NCBI GenBank assembly: GCA_017441505.1
Contig: JAFRXL010000043.1
Location: 62,001-126,000, forward strand
Source of the DNA: Ruminococcus sp.
Lineage (GTDB): Bacteria; Bacillota; Clostridia; Oscillospirales; Ruminococcaceae
Length of the DNA: 64,000 nt
Direction of reading: 5' to 3'
A model generated the notes under the pieces. It saw only the letters and a program-made list of their open reading frames with translations, was not told the DNA's origin and did no database searches. Below are positions 44,814-54,721 of the stretch, piece after piece (the stretch's first letter is position 1; every line of letters begins with the position of its first letter). Made by a program: the position numbers and the translations under genes.

Positions 44814-44941
44814 TGAAAATCCTCCTGATAAAACATTTTTCGTAATTTATTTTATCACAATTGTCAATATAAGTCAATTAAGATATTATTACAAATCAAA
44901 AATACCGATAGAAAATGTTGCTGATGACATAGAGGAATCTA

Positions 44942-44970
44942 TTGACATATCACTGACTACATGGTAAAAT
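44942..44970 (+). promoter_or_regulatory. Promoter of maf
   Basis: TTGACA (44942-44947), 17 bases, TAAAAT (44965-44970). Start codon 32 bases downstream. Confidence 0.7.
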
Positions 44971-45002
44971 ATATTATGTAAAATGGAAAGGAATGTGCAC
45001 TA

Positions 45003-45572
45003 ATGGAAATTATTCTTGCATCCGCTTCACCAAGAAGAAGGGAGCTTTTTAAATACATAGCTTCTGATTTTAAAGCTGTGTCTCTGGATATTGATGAAAC
45101 TATACCTGCCGGTATCGCACCTGACAAAGCTTCTGAGTACCTTGCAGTGCTGAAAGCAAGAGCAGCTGCTGAAAAATTTACGGATGCTCTTATAATTGGT
45201 TGTGATACAACAGTTATATGTGACGGAAATATATTGGGAAAGCCTCATGACAAACAGCAGTGTATTGAATGTATAAGTATGCTGTCTGGAAAAACTCATA
45301 AAGTAATAACCGGATGTGCTATCATAGATGGGACAAAGGAAGTTTCTTTTTCAGAATCAACAGATGTAACTTTCAGGGAGCTCTCTGATAAAGAAATAAA
45401 TGACTACGCTGATACCGACGAGCCTTACGACAAAGCCGGCGGATACGGAATACAGGGGCAGGGGGCGGAGCTTATCCGCTCAATAAACGGCGACTTTTTT
45501 AATGTCGTTGGCTTACCTGTAGCAAGGTTATTTAATGAGATGAAAAATTTTTATTATAAAGGAGAATTATAA
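45003..45572 (+). CDS. maf: Maf-family nucleoside triphosphate pyrophosphatase
   Basis: 189 residues with ASASPRRREL, the GCDTTV segment and KAGGYGIQG. House-cleaning NTP pyrophosphatase linked to septum inhibition. Overlaps the next start by 1 base. Confidence 0.93.
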   Translation: MEIILASASPRRRELFKYIASDFKAVSLDIDETIPAGIAPDKASEYLAVLKARAAAEKFTDALIIGCDTTVICDGNILGKPHDKQQCIECISMLSGKTHKVITGCAIIDGTKEVSFSESTDVTFRELSDKEINDYADTDEPYDKAGGYGIQGQGAELIRSINGDFFNVVGLPVARLFNEMKNFYYKGEL

Positions 45573-46843
45573 TGAACTCAACTGCTTTTCATAATGCTGA
45601 TATTTTGTTGCCAAAGTCAGATGTAGATCACTACAAATGGTCAGTTATTGCTTGTGACCAGTATACAAGTGAGCCAGAATACTGGAATGACGTTTATTCA
45701 ACTGTAGGTTCAGCACCTTCTACTTTGAACCTCATTCTTCCTGAGCTTTATCTGGAAGATGATGATGTAAACGAGCGTATCGAAAATATACACGATACAA
45801 TGAATAAGTACATTTCAGAGGGTAATTTTGACGAGTACAAGAACGCTATGGTATATGTAGAAAGAGTGCAGAGCAACGGTATTCTTCGTCAGGGAATAGT
45901 TGGAGCTATAGACCTTGAAAAGTACGATTTTTCAAAGGGCAGCACATCGGAAGTACGTGCAACTGAAGCTACAGTTATCGAGCGAATCCCACCTCGTATA
46001 AAGGTAAGAAATGGAGCTCCGCTCGAATTGCCGCATATAATGATACTTATCGATGATCCAGATAATACAGTAATTGAACCGCTTGCAGCTGATAAGGATT
46101 CTATGAAGAAGCTTTATGATACTGAGCTCATGAAGAACGGCGGAAGCATCAAAGGATTTTTGCTTGACGATGCAAAGCAGGAGCAGGTCGACAAGGCACT
46201 TACATTACTTGCTGATCCTGAAAAGTTCTGTCAGAAGTACTCACTCGACAATACTCCGGTACTTCTTTACGCTATGGGTGACGGTAATCATTCTTTGGCT
46301 ACTGCAAAGGAGTTCTACGAGCAGTTAAAGAAGTCCTCACCTGAGACTGATTTTTCAAATCATCCAGCAAGATTTGCTCTTGCAGAGATAGTAAATCTCC
46401 ATAGTGATGCTCTTAAATTTGAGGCTATACATCGTCTTGTATTTGATGTGGACTGTGATAAGCTCATCGGCGAAATGACTCAGACTCTCGGACTTTCTGA
46501 AACAGAAACTTCTGACCAGTATGTTATCTGTTCATACAATGGAGCTCAGAAGAAATACTTCATCCATAATAAGAGTTCTAATCTTTCAGTTGGTTCAGTA
46601 CAGAATTTCCTTGATAAATATATAAAGGAGAATAACGGAAAAATAGACTATATCCACGGAGCAGACACTGTTGTATCACTTGCTGAAAAGCACTCCGGAC
46701 TTGGATTCATTCTTCCTGATATGGATAAATCCCAGTTGTTCCCGACTGTTATCAAGGACGGTGCTCTCCCAAGAAAAACATTCTCTATGGGACACGCTGA
46801 GGATAAGCGTTTCTACATGGAAGCACGTAAAATTACTAAATAA
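45572..46843 (+). CDS. DUF1015 family protein
   Basis: 423 residues, matching the DUF1015 family by ACDQYTSEPEYW, VYVERVQSNGILRQGIVGAIDLE, and the central MGDGNHSLATAKEFYE. Function is not established. In an operon with maf. Confidence 0.8.
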   Translation: MNSTAFHNADILLPKSDVDHYKWSVIACDQYTSEPEYWNDVYSTVGSAPSTLNLILPELYLEDDDVNERIENIHDTMNKYISEGNFDEYKNAMVYVERVQSNGILRQGIVGAIDLEKYDFSKGSTSEVRATEATVIERIPPRIKVRNGAPLELPHIMILIDDPDNTVIEPLAADKDSMKKLYDTELMKNGGSIKGFLLDDAKQEQVDKALTLLADPEKFCQKYSLDNTPVLLYAMGDGNHSLATAKEFYEQLKKSSPETDFSNHPARFALAEIVNLHSDALKFEAIHRLVFDVDCDKLIGEMTQTLGLSETETSDQYVICSYNGAQKKYFIHNKSSNLSVGSVQNFLDKYIKENNGKIDYIHGADTVVSLAEKHSGLGFILPDMDKSQLFPTVIKDGALPRKTFSMGHAEDKRFYMEARKITK

Positions 46844-46850
46844 ACGCAAA

Positions 46851-46877
46851 ATAGCTGCCAGACGGCAGCTATTTTTA
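46851..46877. terminator. Bidirectional terminator between DUF1015 and tcdA genes
   Basis: ATAGCTGCC/GGCAGCTAT with an AGAC loop, T-runs on both sides. Confidence 0.85.
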
Positions 46878-47615
46878 TATCCTGTTTTTTCTGTCAAATC
46901 CAATAATATCTTTTATAACTTCACCGGCGATTATCAGTCCGACCACAGAAGGTACAAATGCATTAGAGCCCGGAGTTGCCCTTCTGCCTGTTTTATCATT
47001 GGGTTCTGATGTACCGTCAGTGATAGGGGAGAGTGGTTCTTCTTTAGAGTAAACGACCTTTAGTTTTTTGACTCCTCTGCGTTTAAGCTGATAACGCATT
47101 ACCTTTGCAAGCGGACAGACCGATGTTTTATATATGTCCGTCACTTCAAAAGCAGTCGGGTCAACTTTGTTGCCGGCTCCCATAGACGAAATTATCGGTA
47201 CACCTGCTTCTTTGGACTGCATCACGAGTTCAATTTTACCTGTAACTGTGTCAATAGCATCAACGACGTAATCATAATTACTGAAATCAAACTGCTCAGC
47301 CGTATCAGGCATAAAGAAAGTCCTGTACACATTGACCTTGCAGTCGGGATTTATATCAAGTACACGTTCTTTAGCGACATCCACCTTGTATTTACCTATG
47401 GTACTTCTTGTGGCGATTATCTGTCTGTTCAGATTTGAAAGACATACTGTGTCGTTGTCGACGAGGTCGAGTTCACCGACACCTGATCTTGCCAATGCTT
47501 CAACGACGTAACCGCCAACACCTCCAACACCAAAGACAGCTACTCTTGCCTTTGCGAGTTTTTTTATCGCATCACTTCCGAATATAAGCTGAGTACGTGA
47601 AAATGCTTCGCACAT
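46875..47615 (-). CDS. tcdA: tRNA threonylcarbamoyladenosine dehydratase
   Basis: 246 residues from ATG 47615 (AAGGAGC upstream). E1-like Rossmann domain with GVGGVGGYVVEALARSGVG and the DNDTVCLSNLNRQ segment. Converts t6A37 of tRNA to its cyclic form. Confidence 0.9.
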   Translation of the reverse strand: MCEAFSRTQLIFGSDAIKKLAKARVAVFGVGGVGGYVVEALARSGVGELDLVDNDTVCLSNLNRQIIATRSTIGKYKVDVAKERVLDINPDCKVNVYRTFFMPDTAEQFDFSNYDYVVDAIDTVTGKIELVMQSKEAGVPIISSMGAGNKVDPTAFEVTDIYKTSVCPLAKVMRYQLKRRGVKKLKVVYSKEEPLSPITDGTSEPNDKTGRRATPGSNAFVPSVVGLIIAGEVIKDIIGFDRKNRI

Positions 47616-47649
47616 ATTATTGCTCCTTATGTCATATTTTACCTGAAAA

Positions 47650-47672
47650 AGCCCAGCATTTAGCTGAGCTTT
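47650..47672 (-). terminator. Terminator of the ECF S-component gene
   Basis: On the minus strand AGCTCAGC/GCTGGGCT with a TAAAT loop, then TTTTCA. Confidence 0.75.
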
Positions 47673-47699
47673 TTTCAATATTCCGAACTCCGGTGTGAA

Positions 47700-48224
47700 T
47701 TAGCGGAGTTTATTTTGTGTTATTTTAGGTATTCTCTTAATGATAGCTTCATATACAACTACAGAGCTTGCAATTCCCATTATACCTTGAGCTGCATTTC
47801 CAACTATACCAAGAGATGCAACAGCAATTGAACCGTATAGGATAGCTTCAAAAGTAAAGTAACCGACCATCATTATTATTTCTGCCACTATTGCACCAAA
47901 GATCTTACCTGTCAGAGAATCCTTATTTTTGGAAATTACGTGATACACATTATATGAAGCAACTGCCATAGCTCCTTTAATTATCAATGTTGCCAGAGCA
48001 TAAACGATATATCCGGAAAAAATGTCAGCAAGTGCAGAACCGATTCCGGCAGCTGCTGCACCATAAACTGGTCCGAGTAGCCATGCCGATATATTAACAA
48101 GACAGTCACCCAAATTAACGTAGCCCTTTGTAGGAGTTGGTATTCTTATTATCATTGTTGAAACCGTAGTAAATGCCGTTAGCAGTGCTGTCAGAGTAAT
48201 TAATTTTGTTTTCTTTGAATTCAT
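47700..48224 (-). CDS. ECF transporter substrate-binding (S) component
   Basis: 174 residues with six hydrophobic segments and the S-component features NLGDCLVNISAWLLGPVYGAAAAGIGSALADI. The substrate is not clear; the pattern resembles vitamin-precursor (thiamine or pyridoxine-type) S-components. Energising EcfA/EcfT subunits are not in the window. Perfect GAGGTGAT ribosome binding site; no riboswitch seen. Confidence 0.8.
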   Translation of the reverse strand: MNSKKTKLITLTALLTAFTTVSTMIIRIPTPTKGYVNLGDCLVNISAWLLGPVYGAAAAGIGSALADIFSGYIVYALATLIIKGAMAVASYNVYHVISKNKDSLTGKIFGAIVAEIIMMVGYFTFEAILYGSIAVASLGIVGNAAQGIMGIASSVVVYEAIIKRIPKITQNKLR

Positions 48225-48273
48225 AAGAAATCACCTCATTATTTTTATTTCAGCCAGCTGTTTTACATATAAT

Positions 48274-48302
48274 AATATACCACAGCAAATCAAGTTTGTC
48301 AA
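48274..48302 (-). promoter_or_regulatory. Promoter of the ECF S-component gene
   Basis: On the minus strand, TTGACA (48297-48302), 17 bases, TATATT (48274-48279). Confidence 0.65.
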
Positions 48303-48365
48303 CAATAAAGGCAGAAACGCAGATATATCAAGAATCTATATTCAGTTATCGAATAGTCGGTGACA

Positions 48366-48396
48366 AAATAAGCGGGGGACTAAGATTTTGTCCCCC
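48366..48396 (-). terminator. Terminator of the fhs-upp operon
   Basis: On the minus strand GGGGGAC/GTCCCCC with a 9-base loop, then GCTTATTTT. Confidence 0.85.
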
Positions 48397-48403
48397 AACA
48401 TTA

Positions 48404-49033
48404 TTATTTTGTACCAAAAATTCTGTCACCGGCATCTCCGACACCAGGAACGATGTATTTATCTTCGTTAAGACCTTCGTCCATAACGCCTGCATAGATG
48501 TCAACGTCAGGATGAGCGTTCTTTATAGCTTCAACGCCCTCAGGTGAGCAAATTACGCACATGAATTTTATATTCTTAGCTCCCTCAGCTTTAAGGAGGT
48601 TGATAGCGGCAACTGCCGAATTACCGGTAGCGAGCATAGGGTCAACAATAATAGCGTCACGCTCTGCGATGTCCTCAGGAAGCTTTGAATAGTACTGTAC
48701 AGATTCCTTTGTTGCAGGGTCTCTGAAAAGACCGATATGACCTATCTTTGCAGCAGGAACAAGCTTTGTAACGCCGTCTACCATACCGAGACCGGCTCTG
48801 AGGATCGGAATGAAAGCGAGTTTTCTGCCGGAAATAATTTTTGTCTTAGCAACAGCAAGCGGAGTTTCAAGTTCGATCTCCTTTAAAGGGAGGTCTCTTG
48901 TAGCTTCATAGCAAATGAACATAGCTATTTCTGATACAAGTTCACGGAATTCTTTTGTACCTGTATTTTTATCTCTGAGAAGAGATATTTTATGCTGTAC
49001 AAGCGGATGATCGATAATATGTAATTCTGCCAT
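48404..49033 (-). CDS. upp: Uracil phosphoribosyltransferase
   Basis: 209 residues with the PRPP-binding [12 protein letters not shown] and [10 protein letters not shown] motifs. Salvages uracil to UMP. Last gene of the fhs operon. Confidence 0.95.
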   Translation of the reverse strand: MAELHIIDHPLVQHKISLLRDKNTGTKEFRELVSEIAMFICYEATRDLPLKEIELETPLAVAKTKIISGRKLAFIPILRAGLGMVDGVTKLVPAAKIGHIGLFRDPATKESVQYYSKLPEDIAERDAIIVDPMLATGNSAVAAINLLKAEGAKNIKFMCVICSPEGVEAIKNAHPDVDIYAGVMDEGLNEDKYIVPGVGDAGDRIFGTK

Positions 49034-49051
49034 TTTAGTCAGATCCTTTCA

Positions 49052-49486
49052 TTATTTATTTTCAATAGCGGTAATCAGGTCAACACGTCTTTGGTGACGA
49101 CCGCCTTCAAAACCTGTAGTAAGGAATACTTCAGCGAGTTCGCAGGCAAGTCCGGGACCCATTGTTCTTGCACCCATACACATCACATTTGAATCGTTAT
49201 GAAGTCTTGTGAAGCGTGTTGAGAAAGAATCGGCACACAAAGCAGCTCTGATACCTTTGATCTTATTAGCAGCGATAGACATTCCAATGCCTGTACCGCA
49301 AATAAGTATACCTCTTTCACATTTACCGGATGTTATCTGCTCGCAGACTTTTTCAGCCATATCAGGGTAATCGCACGGTTCACCGTCAGTACCCATATCG
49401 CAGAATTCAAATCCTTTTTCGCTGAGTGTCTGGATGATTGTTTTTTTCAGATCAACTCCAGCATGATCGCAGCCTATAGCTATCAT
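49052..49486 (-). CDS. rpiB: Ribose-5-phosphate isomerase B
   Basis: 144 residues with IAIGCDHAGVDLKK, CGTGIGMSIAANK and the C-terminal HQRRVDLI. Interconverts ribose-5-P and ribulose-5-P. Confidence 0.94.
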   Translation of the reverse strand: MIAIGCDHAGVDLKKTIIQTLSEKGFEFCDMGTDGEPCDYPDMAEKVCEQITSGKCERGILICGTGIGMSIAANKIKGIRAALCADSFSTRFTRLHNDSNVMCMGARTMGPGLACELAEVFLTTGFEGGRHQRRVDLITAIENK

Positions 49487-49514
49487 ATGACATACTCCTA
49501 TCTATAAATAAATT

Positions 49515-50213
49515 TTACTTTTTAAGCTTTTCTTCCATATCCTTTTCTGCCTTGACTTTTTGGAGATAGGATACTTCAAGTTCGTCAGGAGAGATACCTT
49601 TTCTTGAAGCTCCGGCAAGACAAACGCCGACTGCATTCTGCAATCTTCCTTGCGGAGGTGCAATTACCAGCATAGGTGAGCGATAATTCGTGAAGAAATC
49701 CGCAACACCATCGCCGCACAAGAGTACCTCTTCGCCGTTGAAAGCGAGGAACTGAGCAAGTTCGTCGGTAGAGATTATCTGCTCAGCCGTTATTTGTTCG
49801 ATACTGTAACCGTCGCACTTGTAGGTGCAGGTGTAAACAAGATCGCCCCTTGCTTTCATTATAGCACATATAGTACCTTTATGTGCTATATTATTGCAGG
49901 CGAGACCTTCAAGAGTAGATACACCGCAGCATTTTATGTCAAGTCCGAAGCACAGAGCTTTTACAGCAGCTACACCGATCCTGAGTCCGGTATAAGACCC
50001 GGGACCATTTGCAACTGCAATAAGCTCAACGTCTTTAAGCTCCTTACCTGTCTGAATTAAAATGTCTTTTACTATTGGCATGATGACCTGAGAATGTGTT
50101 TTTTGAGTGTATAAAGTTTTTTGAGCAAGTATCACTTCTGATACTGTATCAAAAAGAGCCGCCGAAGCAGTTTTTCCGGAAGTGTCAATTCCAAGAATCA
50201 GCAAATCTGCCAC
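49515..50213 (-). CDS. tsaB: t6A biosynthesis protein TsaB
   Basis: About 232 residues if the GTG at 50213, behind GAGGA, is used; a longer ATG start lies at 50246. ASKHA-fold: LILGIDTSGKTASAALFD and GPGSYTGLRIGVA. Partner of TsaD/TsaE in tRNA t6A synthesis. Overlaps tsaE by 29 bases. Confidence 0.92.
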   Translation of the reverse strand: MADLLILGIDTSGKTASAALFDTVSEVILAQKTLYTQKTHSQVIMPIVKDILIQTGKELKDVELIAVANGPGSYTGLRIGVAAVKALCFGLDIKCCGVSTLEGLACNNIAHKGTICAIMKARGDLVYTCTYKCDGYSIEQITAEQIISTDELAQFLAFNGEEVLLCGDGVADFFTNYRSPMLVIAPPQGRLQNAVGVCLAGASRKGISPDELEVSYLQKVKAEKDMEEKLKK

Positions 50214-50634
50214 CGTCCTCAATAATAATTTCACGTTCCATATCACTTATAGTATTGATAGTGATATAAATTGTATTTTTGGGAAGAAACTCCTCTATAT
50301 TCTCGGACCACTCAACAGCAGCGACATTTTCCTCAAAAGGGTAGTCATAGAAGCCCGTCGATTCGAGGTCATCGCCGTTTTCGATGCGGTACATATCGAA
50401 ATGATAGAGCGTCATACCGTCGCCGTGATATTCGTTAACAAGTGCGAAAGTAGGAGATGTAACGTTGTCGCCGAGTCCCATTCCGACAGCGATACCACGG
50501 GTGAAAGTAGTTTTTCCGGCACCAAGACCGCCTTTATACGCTATCATATCGCCGGCTTTCAGCAGTGAACCGAGCTTTTCAGCGGTTCTGATAGTTTCTT
50601 CCGGAGAAGTTGTCTTTATTTTTATCATGTTCAC
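50185..50634 (-). CDS. tsaE: t6A biosynthesis ATPase TsaE
   Basis: 149 residues (GTG 50634, or ATG 50628). Walker A GGLGAGKTT and the TSPTFALVNEY and HFDMYR signatures. 5 bases after fhs. Confidence 0.93.
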   Translation of the reverse strand: MNMIKIKTTSPEETIRTAEKLGSLLKAGDMIAYKGGLGAGKTTFTRGIAVGMGLGDNVTSPTFALVNEYHGDGMTLYHFDMYRIENGDDLESTGFYDYPFEENVAAVEWSENIEEFLPKNTIYITINTISDMEREIIIEDGGRFADSWN

Positions 50635-50639
50635 ACCGA

Positions 50640-52319
50640 TCAGAAAAGTCCTGTGATATTGCCGTTGTTCTCGCAGTCTATATCGAGAGCAGCAGGATGT
50701 TTAGGAAGTCCCGGCATTGTGAGAATGTCACCTGTATAGATAACGATGAATCCGGCACCTGATGAAAGTTTTGCATCACGGACTGTTATATTGAAGTTCT
50801 TAGGTTTTCCGAGAAGAGCCGGATTATCGGACAATGAATACTGAGTTTTAGCGACGCATACCGGAAGGTCACGGAAACCGATAGCTTCAATTTCCTTGAT
50901 AGCCTTTTCAGCCTGAGCTGTGAAAGTAACTCCGTCAGCACGGTAAATTTCTCTTGCGATAGTCTCGACTTTTTCCTTTATTGAAAGTTCTGTATCGTAT
51001 ATAGGCTTGAATTCTGACTCATTAGCTGAACAGAACTGTATAGTATCGCAAACTTTATTAGCGAGGTCCACACCGCCTTCGCCGCCTTTTGCGAATACTT
51101 CACACATTGAGACTTCAACTCCCATTTCAGAGCAGAAGTCCTCGACGAATTTTATCTCATTAGCTGTATCAGTGGAGAACTTATTTATAGCAACTACAAC
51201 AGGAAGATGATACTTATGCATATTTTCAATGTGAGTTTTAAGGTTAACTATGCCCTTTTCAAGTGCCCACATATTTTCCTTAGCGAGGTCATTTTTCTGG
51301 ACACCGCCGTTATATTTAAGAGCTTTTATGGTAGCAACGAGTACTACGCAAGCCGGAGTAAGTCCGCCGTATCTGCATTTGATGTCGAAGAATTTCTCAG
51401 CACCGAGGTCAGAGCCGAAGCCAGCCTCAGTAATGCAGTAATCGCCGAGTTTGAGAGCAAGCTTTGTAGCTCTTATGGAGTTGCATCCGTGAGCTATATT
51501 TGCAAACGGACCGCCATGAATAAATGCCGGATTATTCTCAAGTGTCTGAACAAGATTTGGCTTCAAAGCGTCTTTAAGGAGAGCTGTCATAGCACCGCAG
51601 GCACCTATCTGACGGGCAAATACAGGCTCACCGGAATAATTATAAGCTACAAGGATGTTTCCTATTCTTTCTTTGAGGTCGGCAATATCAGCAGCGAGAC
51701 ACAATATAGCCATTATCTCTGAAGCAACGGTTATGTTGAACCCGTCTTCTCTTGGAACTCCGTTAGCCTTGCCGCCCAAACCGACAACGATATTTCTCAA
51801 AGCACGGTCGTTCATATCGAGACAGCGTTTGAACATTATTCTTCTTGGGTCGATACCGAGGTCATTTCCCTGCTGCATATGATTGTCTATCATAGCACAG
51901 AGGAGGTTATTTGCAGCAGTGATAGCGTGCATATCACCTGTGAAATGGAGGTTTATGTCCTCCATAGGTACTACCTGAGCGTAACCGCCTCCGGCAGCTC
52001 CGCCCTTCATACCGAAGACAGGACCGAGTGAAGGCTCACGAAGAGCGAGCACAGCGTTTTTGCCAATGCGACCCATAGCCTCTGAAAGACCGACGCTTAC
52101 GGTAGTTTTTCCTTCTCCGGCAGGAGTTGGATTTATAGCAGTAACGAGTATGAGCTTACCGTCCTCACGGTTTTCAAGCTTGGAATAGAGTTCTTCTGAA
52201 AGCTTAGCTTTATAGTGACCATATGGTTCAAGGTCTTCCTCATCTATACCAAGACTTGAAGCTATCTCGTTAATTTTTTTCATTTTTGCACTCTGAGCAA
52301 TTTCAATATCTGTTAACAT
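50640..52319 (-). CDS. fhs: Formate-tetrahydrofolate ligase
   Basis: 559 residues with ATP site [10 protein letters not shown] and the [17 protein letters not shown] and [13 protein letters not shown] segments. Supplies 10-formyl-THF. First gene of the operon; no folD in the window. Confidence 0.96.
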   Translation of the reverse strand: MLTDIEIAQSAKMKKINEIASSLGIDEEDLEPYGHYKAKLSEELYSKLENREDGKLILVTAINPTPAGEGKTTVSVGLSEAMGRIGKNAVLALREPSLGPVFGMKGGAAGGGYAQVVPMEDINLHFTGDMHAITAANNLLCAMIDNHMQQGNDLGIDPRRIMFKRCLDMNDRALRNIVVGLGGKANGVPREDGFNITVASEIMAILCLAADIADLKERIGNILVAYNYSGEPVFARQIGACGAMTALLKDALKPNLVQTLENNPAFIHGGPFANIAHGCNSIRATKLALKLGDYCITEAGFGSDLGAEKFFDIKCRYGGLTPACVVLVATIKALKYNGGVQKNDLAKENMWALEKGIVNLKTHIENMHKYHLPVVVAINKFSTDTANEIKFVEDFCSEMGVEVSMCEVFAKGGEGGVDLANKVCDTIQFCSANESEFKPIYDTELSIKEKVETIAREIYRADGVTFTAQAEKAIKEIEAIGFRDLPVCVAKTQYSLSDNPALLGKPKNFNITVRDAKLSSGAGFIVIYTGDILTMPGLPKHPAALDIDCENNGNITGLF

Positions 52320-52352
52320 GAAAGTTTCCTCCGTTCAAAAGTGTATATAAGT

Positions 52353-52381
52353 ATTATAACATCATTCAGATAAAAATGCAA
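52353..52381 (-). promoter_or_regulatory. Promoter of the fhs operon
   Basis: On the minus strand, TTGCAT (52376-52381), 17 bases, TATAAT (52353-52358). Confidence 0.7.
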
Positions 52382-52412
52382 GACAAATAAATATGTGTTC
52401 AAGAAAAATTTA

Positions 52413-52447
52413 AGAGCCGCATCGGCAGTGTATGCAGAAGCGGCTCT
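52413..52447 (-). terminator. Terminator of the second AraC gene
   Basis: On the minus strand AGAGCCGC/GCGGCTCT with a 19-base loop, then TAAATTTTTC. Confidence 0.8.
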
Positions 52448-52470
52448 GTAAAATTCAAATCTGATGAGTT

Positions 52471-53334
52471 TTAATCTCTCCATTTTTTTCTGTAAGAGAA
52501 GCAGGTGAGATTTTCAGCTTTTTTAAATTGTCTTGCAAAGTAGCTCTGATCGTTGAAACCGCATAGATGAGCGATCTCCTCGATCGATTTATCGGAGAAT
52601 CTGAGAAGCTGTTTGCCGTAGTTGATGCGTGAAGTTATAATATGCTGGAATATAGTCATACCGTAGATCTTTTTATATTCACGGGTGAGATAAAATTTAC
52701 TGATATAAAATTCGGAAGAAAGCTTTTCGAGCGAGAGATCCTCGCAGAAGTGATCGTCGATATAAGCGTGTACAGCAGCTAATTTCTGTTTCAGAGCAGA
52801 ATCATACTTCTGGCTGTCATTATTAGCTGTGAGAGCAATAGTAAGAAGATCAACTAAAAGCTTGGACGTATTAGCCTCTGAATCCGGTGTCTTAGTCTCA
52901 TTGATGTCAATTATCTCATTTATAGCTGAGACAACACGGTCGAAAGCAGAAGGACGGAAAACGTTCTTTGATTGTGTCAGAAAATACTCATAGTATTGTT
53001 CTGAAGTAGCACCATTGAAATGTACCCACAGAACTTCCCAAGGGTCTTTGCTGCTGCTTTTGTAGAAATGTGACTGACGGCAGTCAATAAAGAAGCAGTC
53101 CCCTTTGGAGAGAGTAAAAGAATCGTTTCCGATGGTCAGTTCTCCCTTACCGCTGATAACAGCTACCATAAGGAAGGATTCAAGGTTTTGCCTCTGAGAA
53201 GAAGCAGCGTCTTCAGTTTTCAGACATCCGGTCTCCTGAATATAAAAGAAGGTGTTTTTAGCAGCCGGACCCGGAGTACTGATAATACGCTTAGAGAGCT
53301 TGTTCTTAAAGCATTGTGTATCAGTTTTTTCCAT
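52471..53334 (-). CDS. AraC-family transcriptional regulator
   Basis: 287 residues: N-terminal cupin-like sensing domain (GKGELTIGNDSFTLSKGDCFFID and WVHFNG) and C-terminal double helix-turn-helix (LEKLSSEFYISKFYLTREYKKIYG and IEEIAHLCGFNDQSYFARQFKK). AAGGAG ribosome binding site. No adjacent sugar gene gives a target. Confidence 0.9.
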   Translation of the reverse strand: MEKTDTQCFKNKLSKRIISTPGPAAKNTFFYIQETGCLKTEDAASSQRQNLESFLMVAVISGKGELTIGNDSFTLSKGDCFFIDCRQSHFYKSSSKDPWEVLWVHFNGATSEQYYEYFLTQSKNVFRPSAFDRVVSAINEIIDINETKTPDSEANTSKLLVDLLTIALTANNDSQKYDSALKQKLAAVHAYIDDHFCEDLSLEKLSSEFYISKFYLTREYKKIYGMTIFQHIITSRINYGKQLLRFSDKSIEEIAHLCGFNDQSYFARQFKKAENLTCFSYRKKWRD

Positions 53335-53402
53335 ATTATAAACTCCTTAACAATTTTTTGCATATCGGTGCCTAATCGACAGCATTTGGGATTGTCACAC
53401 AT

Positions 53403-53431
53403 ATTATAACATAGAAAAAATTGTTTGTCTA
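53403..53431 (-). promoter_or_regulatory. Promoter of the second AraC gene
   Basis: On the minus strand, TAGACA (53426-53431), 17 bases, TATAAT (53403-53408). Confidence 0.65.
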
Positions 53432-53479
53432 TAGTTTTTCAGAAAAAATTGAAAAAAATCGCATAATATTGCTTGTTAT

Positions 53480-53737
53480 TCAATGAAAAAGCACGAACAG
53501 GATGCCGGCGGCAGATAATAATAAGCCGGATATGATAACAATTCGTGCAATTCTTAGTGAAAATTTACGTTTTGTATATTTTAGTCCCGATCTTGAAAGG
53601 TATCGGTTAGCTTCATCACGCAGGAACTGGTCAGGTATCTCACGCATTTCCGGTCTGAGATAAAGAATAGCTTTTTCAAAATATACAGAGTCAGGATTAT
53701 TTATCTCGATTATTTTTTTGGTCACACCTTTTATCAT
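53480..53737 (-). CDS. Small membrane protein, function unknown
   Basis: 85 residues; an N-terminal soluble part (~60 residues, basic towards its end) and a C-terminal membrane helix (IARIVIISGLLLSAAGILFVLF). AGGAGGG ribosome binding site supports it as real. No family recognised. Confidence 0.7.
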   Translation of the reverse strand: MIKGVTKKIIEINNPDSVYFEKAILYLRPEMREIPDQFLRDEANRYLSRSGLKYTKRKFSLRIARIVIISGLLLSAAGILFVLFH

Positions 53738-53788
53738 AAGCCCCTCCTGAAAAATGATACATTTATAGGATAGGCAAAAAAAGGATAT

Positions 53789-54610
53789 TTATTCACCCGA
53801 ACGAGAAATATTTCTTATGTAGTGGAAAAGGTATTGCTGAGCTATACCGGCATATTGACTTGCAAAATCAGGGAAACCGTTTGGATAATATTCAGCAAGA
53901 ACACGTTTTATCCATACATCGACAGGAAAAGCGTCGGTGCGGTACATACCGAAAAGCAGCACACACTCAGCAACCTTAGGACCTACTCCCTTTATCTTTT
54001 TCAGCTCAGTTCTTGCCTGATCTATTGGCATTTCAGCTATTGCGGCAAGGTCAGTCTCTCCGCTGCTGACTTTTTGTGCAGCATCGCATAAATATTTTGC
54101 ACGAAATCCGCTTCTGAGGTAAGAAAGTGAATCCGGAGTTTCCTGAGAAAGCTGCTGAGGTTCAGGGAAAAGACTGTTATAATTATCGCAGAGTCTGTCG
54201 ATGATACCTTTTATGCGTGGGATATTATTATTCTGCGAGATTATAAATGAAATGAGGCATTCCCAGCTGTTCTGACGAAGCAGTCTGATGCCGCCGGCAA
54301 AAGAGCAGGCTTTTGAAAGAGTTTCGTCCTCTGAAAAAGTCCTTTTCAACTCGGAGTAGTTGGTGTTGAAGTCAAAGTAGTCCACCCATTTATTCAAAAA
54401 GTCATTTTCTGAGGTGTTATGGAATATAAAGTTCCCGTTATCGGTTTGGGACACGGTGAGGTCGTCGTTCAGGAATCTGCCAGTATATGTAGTTATATAG
54501 TCTGAGTCTATTTTTTTCCACCTGAAAGCCTGACCGCAGTCGAGGGTTTCATCAAGGTCGAGGTCGGGTTCTGATACGATTATGTCCTTACCTTTTATGC
54601 TGTAATCCAT
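53789..54610 (-). CDS. ogg: 8-oxoguanine DNA glycosylase (OGG1 type)
   Basis: 273 residues from ATG 54610 (AAGGAG upstream; the ATG at 54652 is rejected). N-terminal LDCGQAFRWKK, helix-hairpin-helix KGVGPKVAECVLLF with the catalytic lysine, and the catalytic Asp in PVDVWIKRV. Removes oxidised guanine from DNA. Confidence 0.92.
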   Translation of the reverse strand: MDYSIKGKDIIVSEPDLDLDETLDCGQAFRWKKIDSDYITTYTGRFLNDDLTVSQTDNGNFIFHNTSENDFLNKWVDYFDFNTNYSELKRTFSEDETLSKACSFAGGIRLLRQNSWECLISFIISQNNNIPRIKGIIDRLCDNYNSLFPEPQQLSQETPDSLSYLRSGFRAKYLCDAAQKVSSGETDLAAIAEMPIDQARTELKKIKGVGPKVAECVLLFGMYRTDAFPVDVWIKRVLAEYYPNGFPDFASQYAGIAQQYLFHYIRNISRSGE

Positions 54611-54658
54611 GTTTTTACTCCTTAATTTTTTAAAAAAAGATAAAAAGTACATTGGTAC

Positions 54659-54703
54659 TTGATTTTTCTATTAAATTATACTAAAATATTAAGTATATTA
54701 CAA
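54659..54703. promoter_or_regulatory. Overlapping divergent promoters of ogg and the TPM lipoprotein
   Basis: Plus strand: TTGATT (54659-54664), 17 bases, TAAAAT (54682-54687). Minus strand: TTGTAA (54698-54703), 17 bases, TATAAT (54675-54680). The two core promoters interlock, so polymerase can hold only one at a time. Confidence 0.6.
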
Positions 54704-54721
54704 GAGTAAGGATTGATTTTT

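Noticed and set aside
48225-48273. Vitamin riboswitch before the ECF S-component
   Set aside because: The leader is short and has no TPP, FMN or other known motif that I can see.
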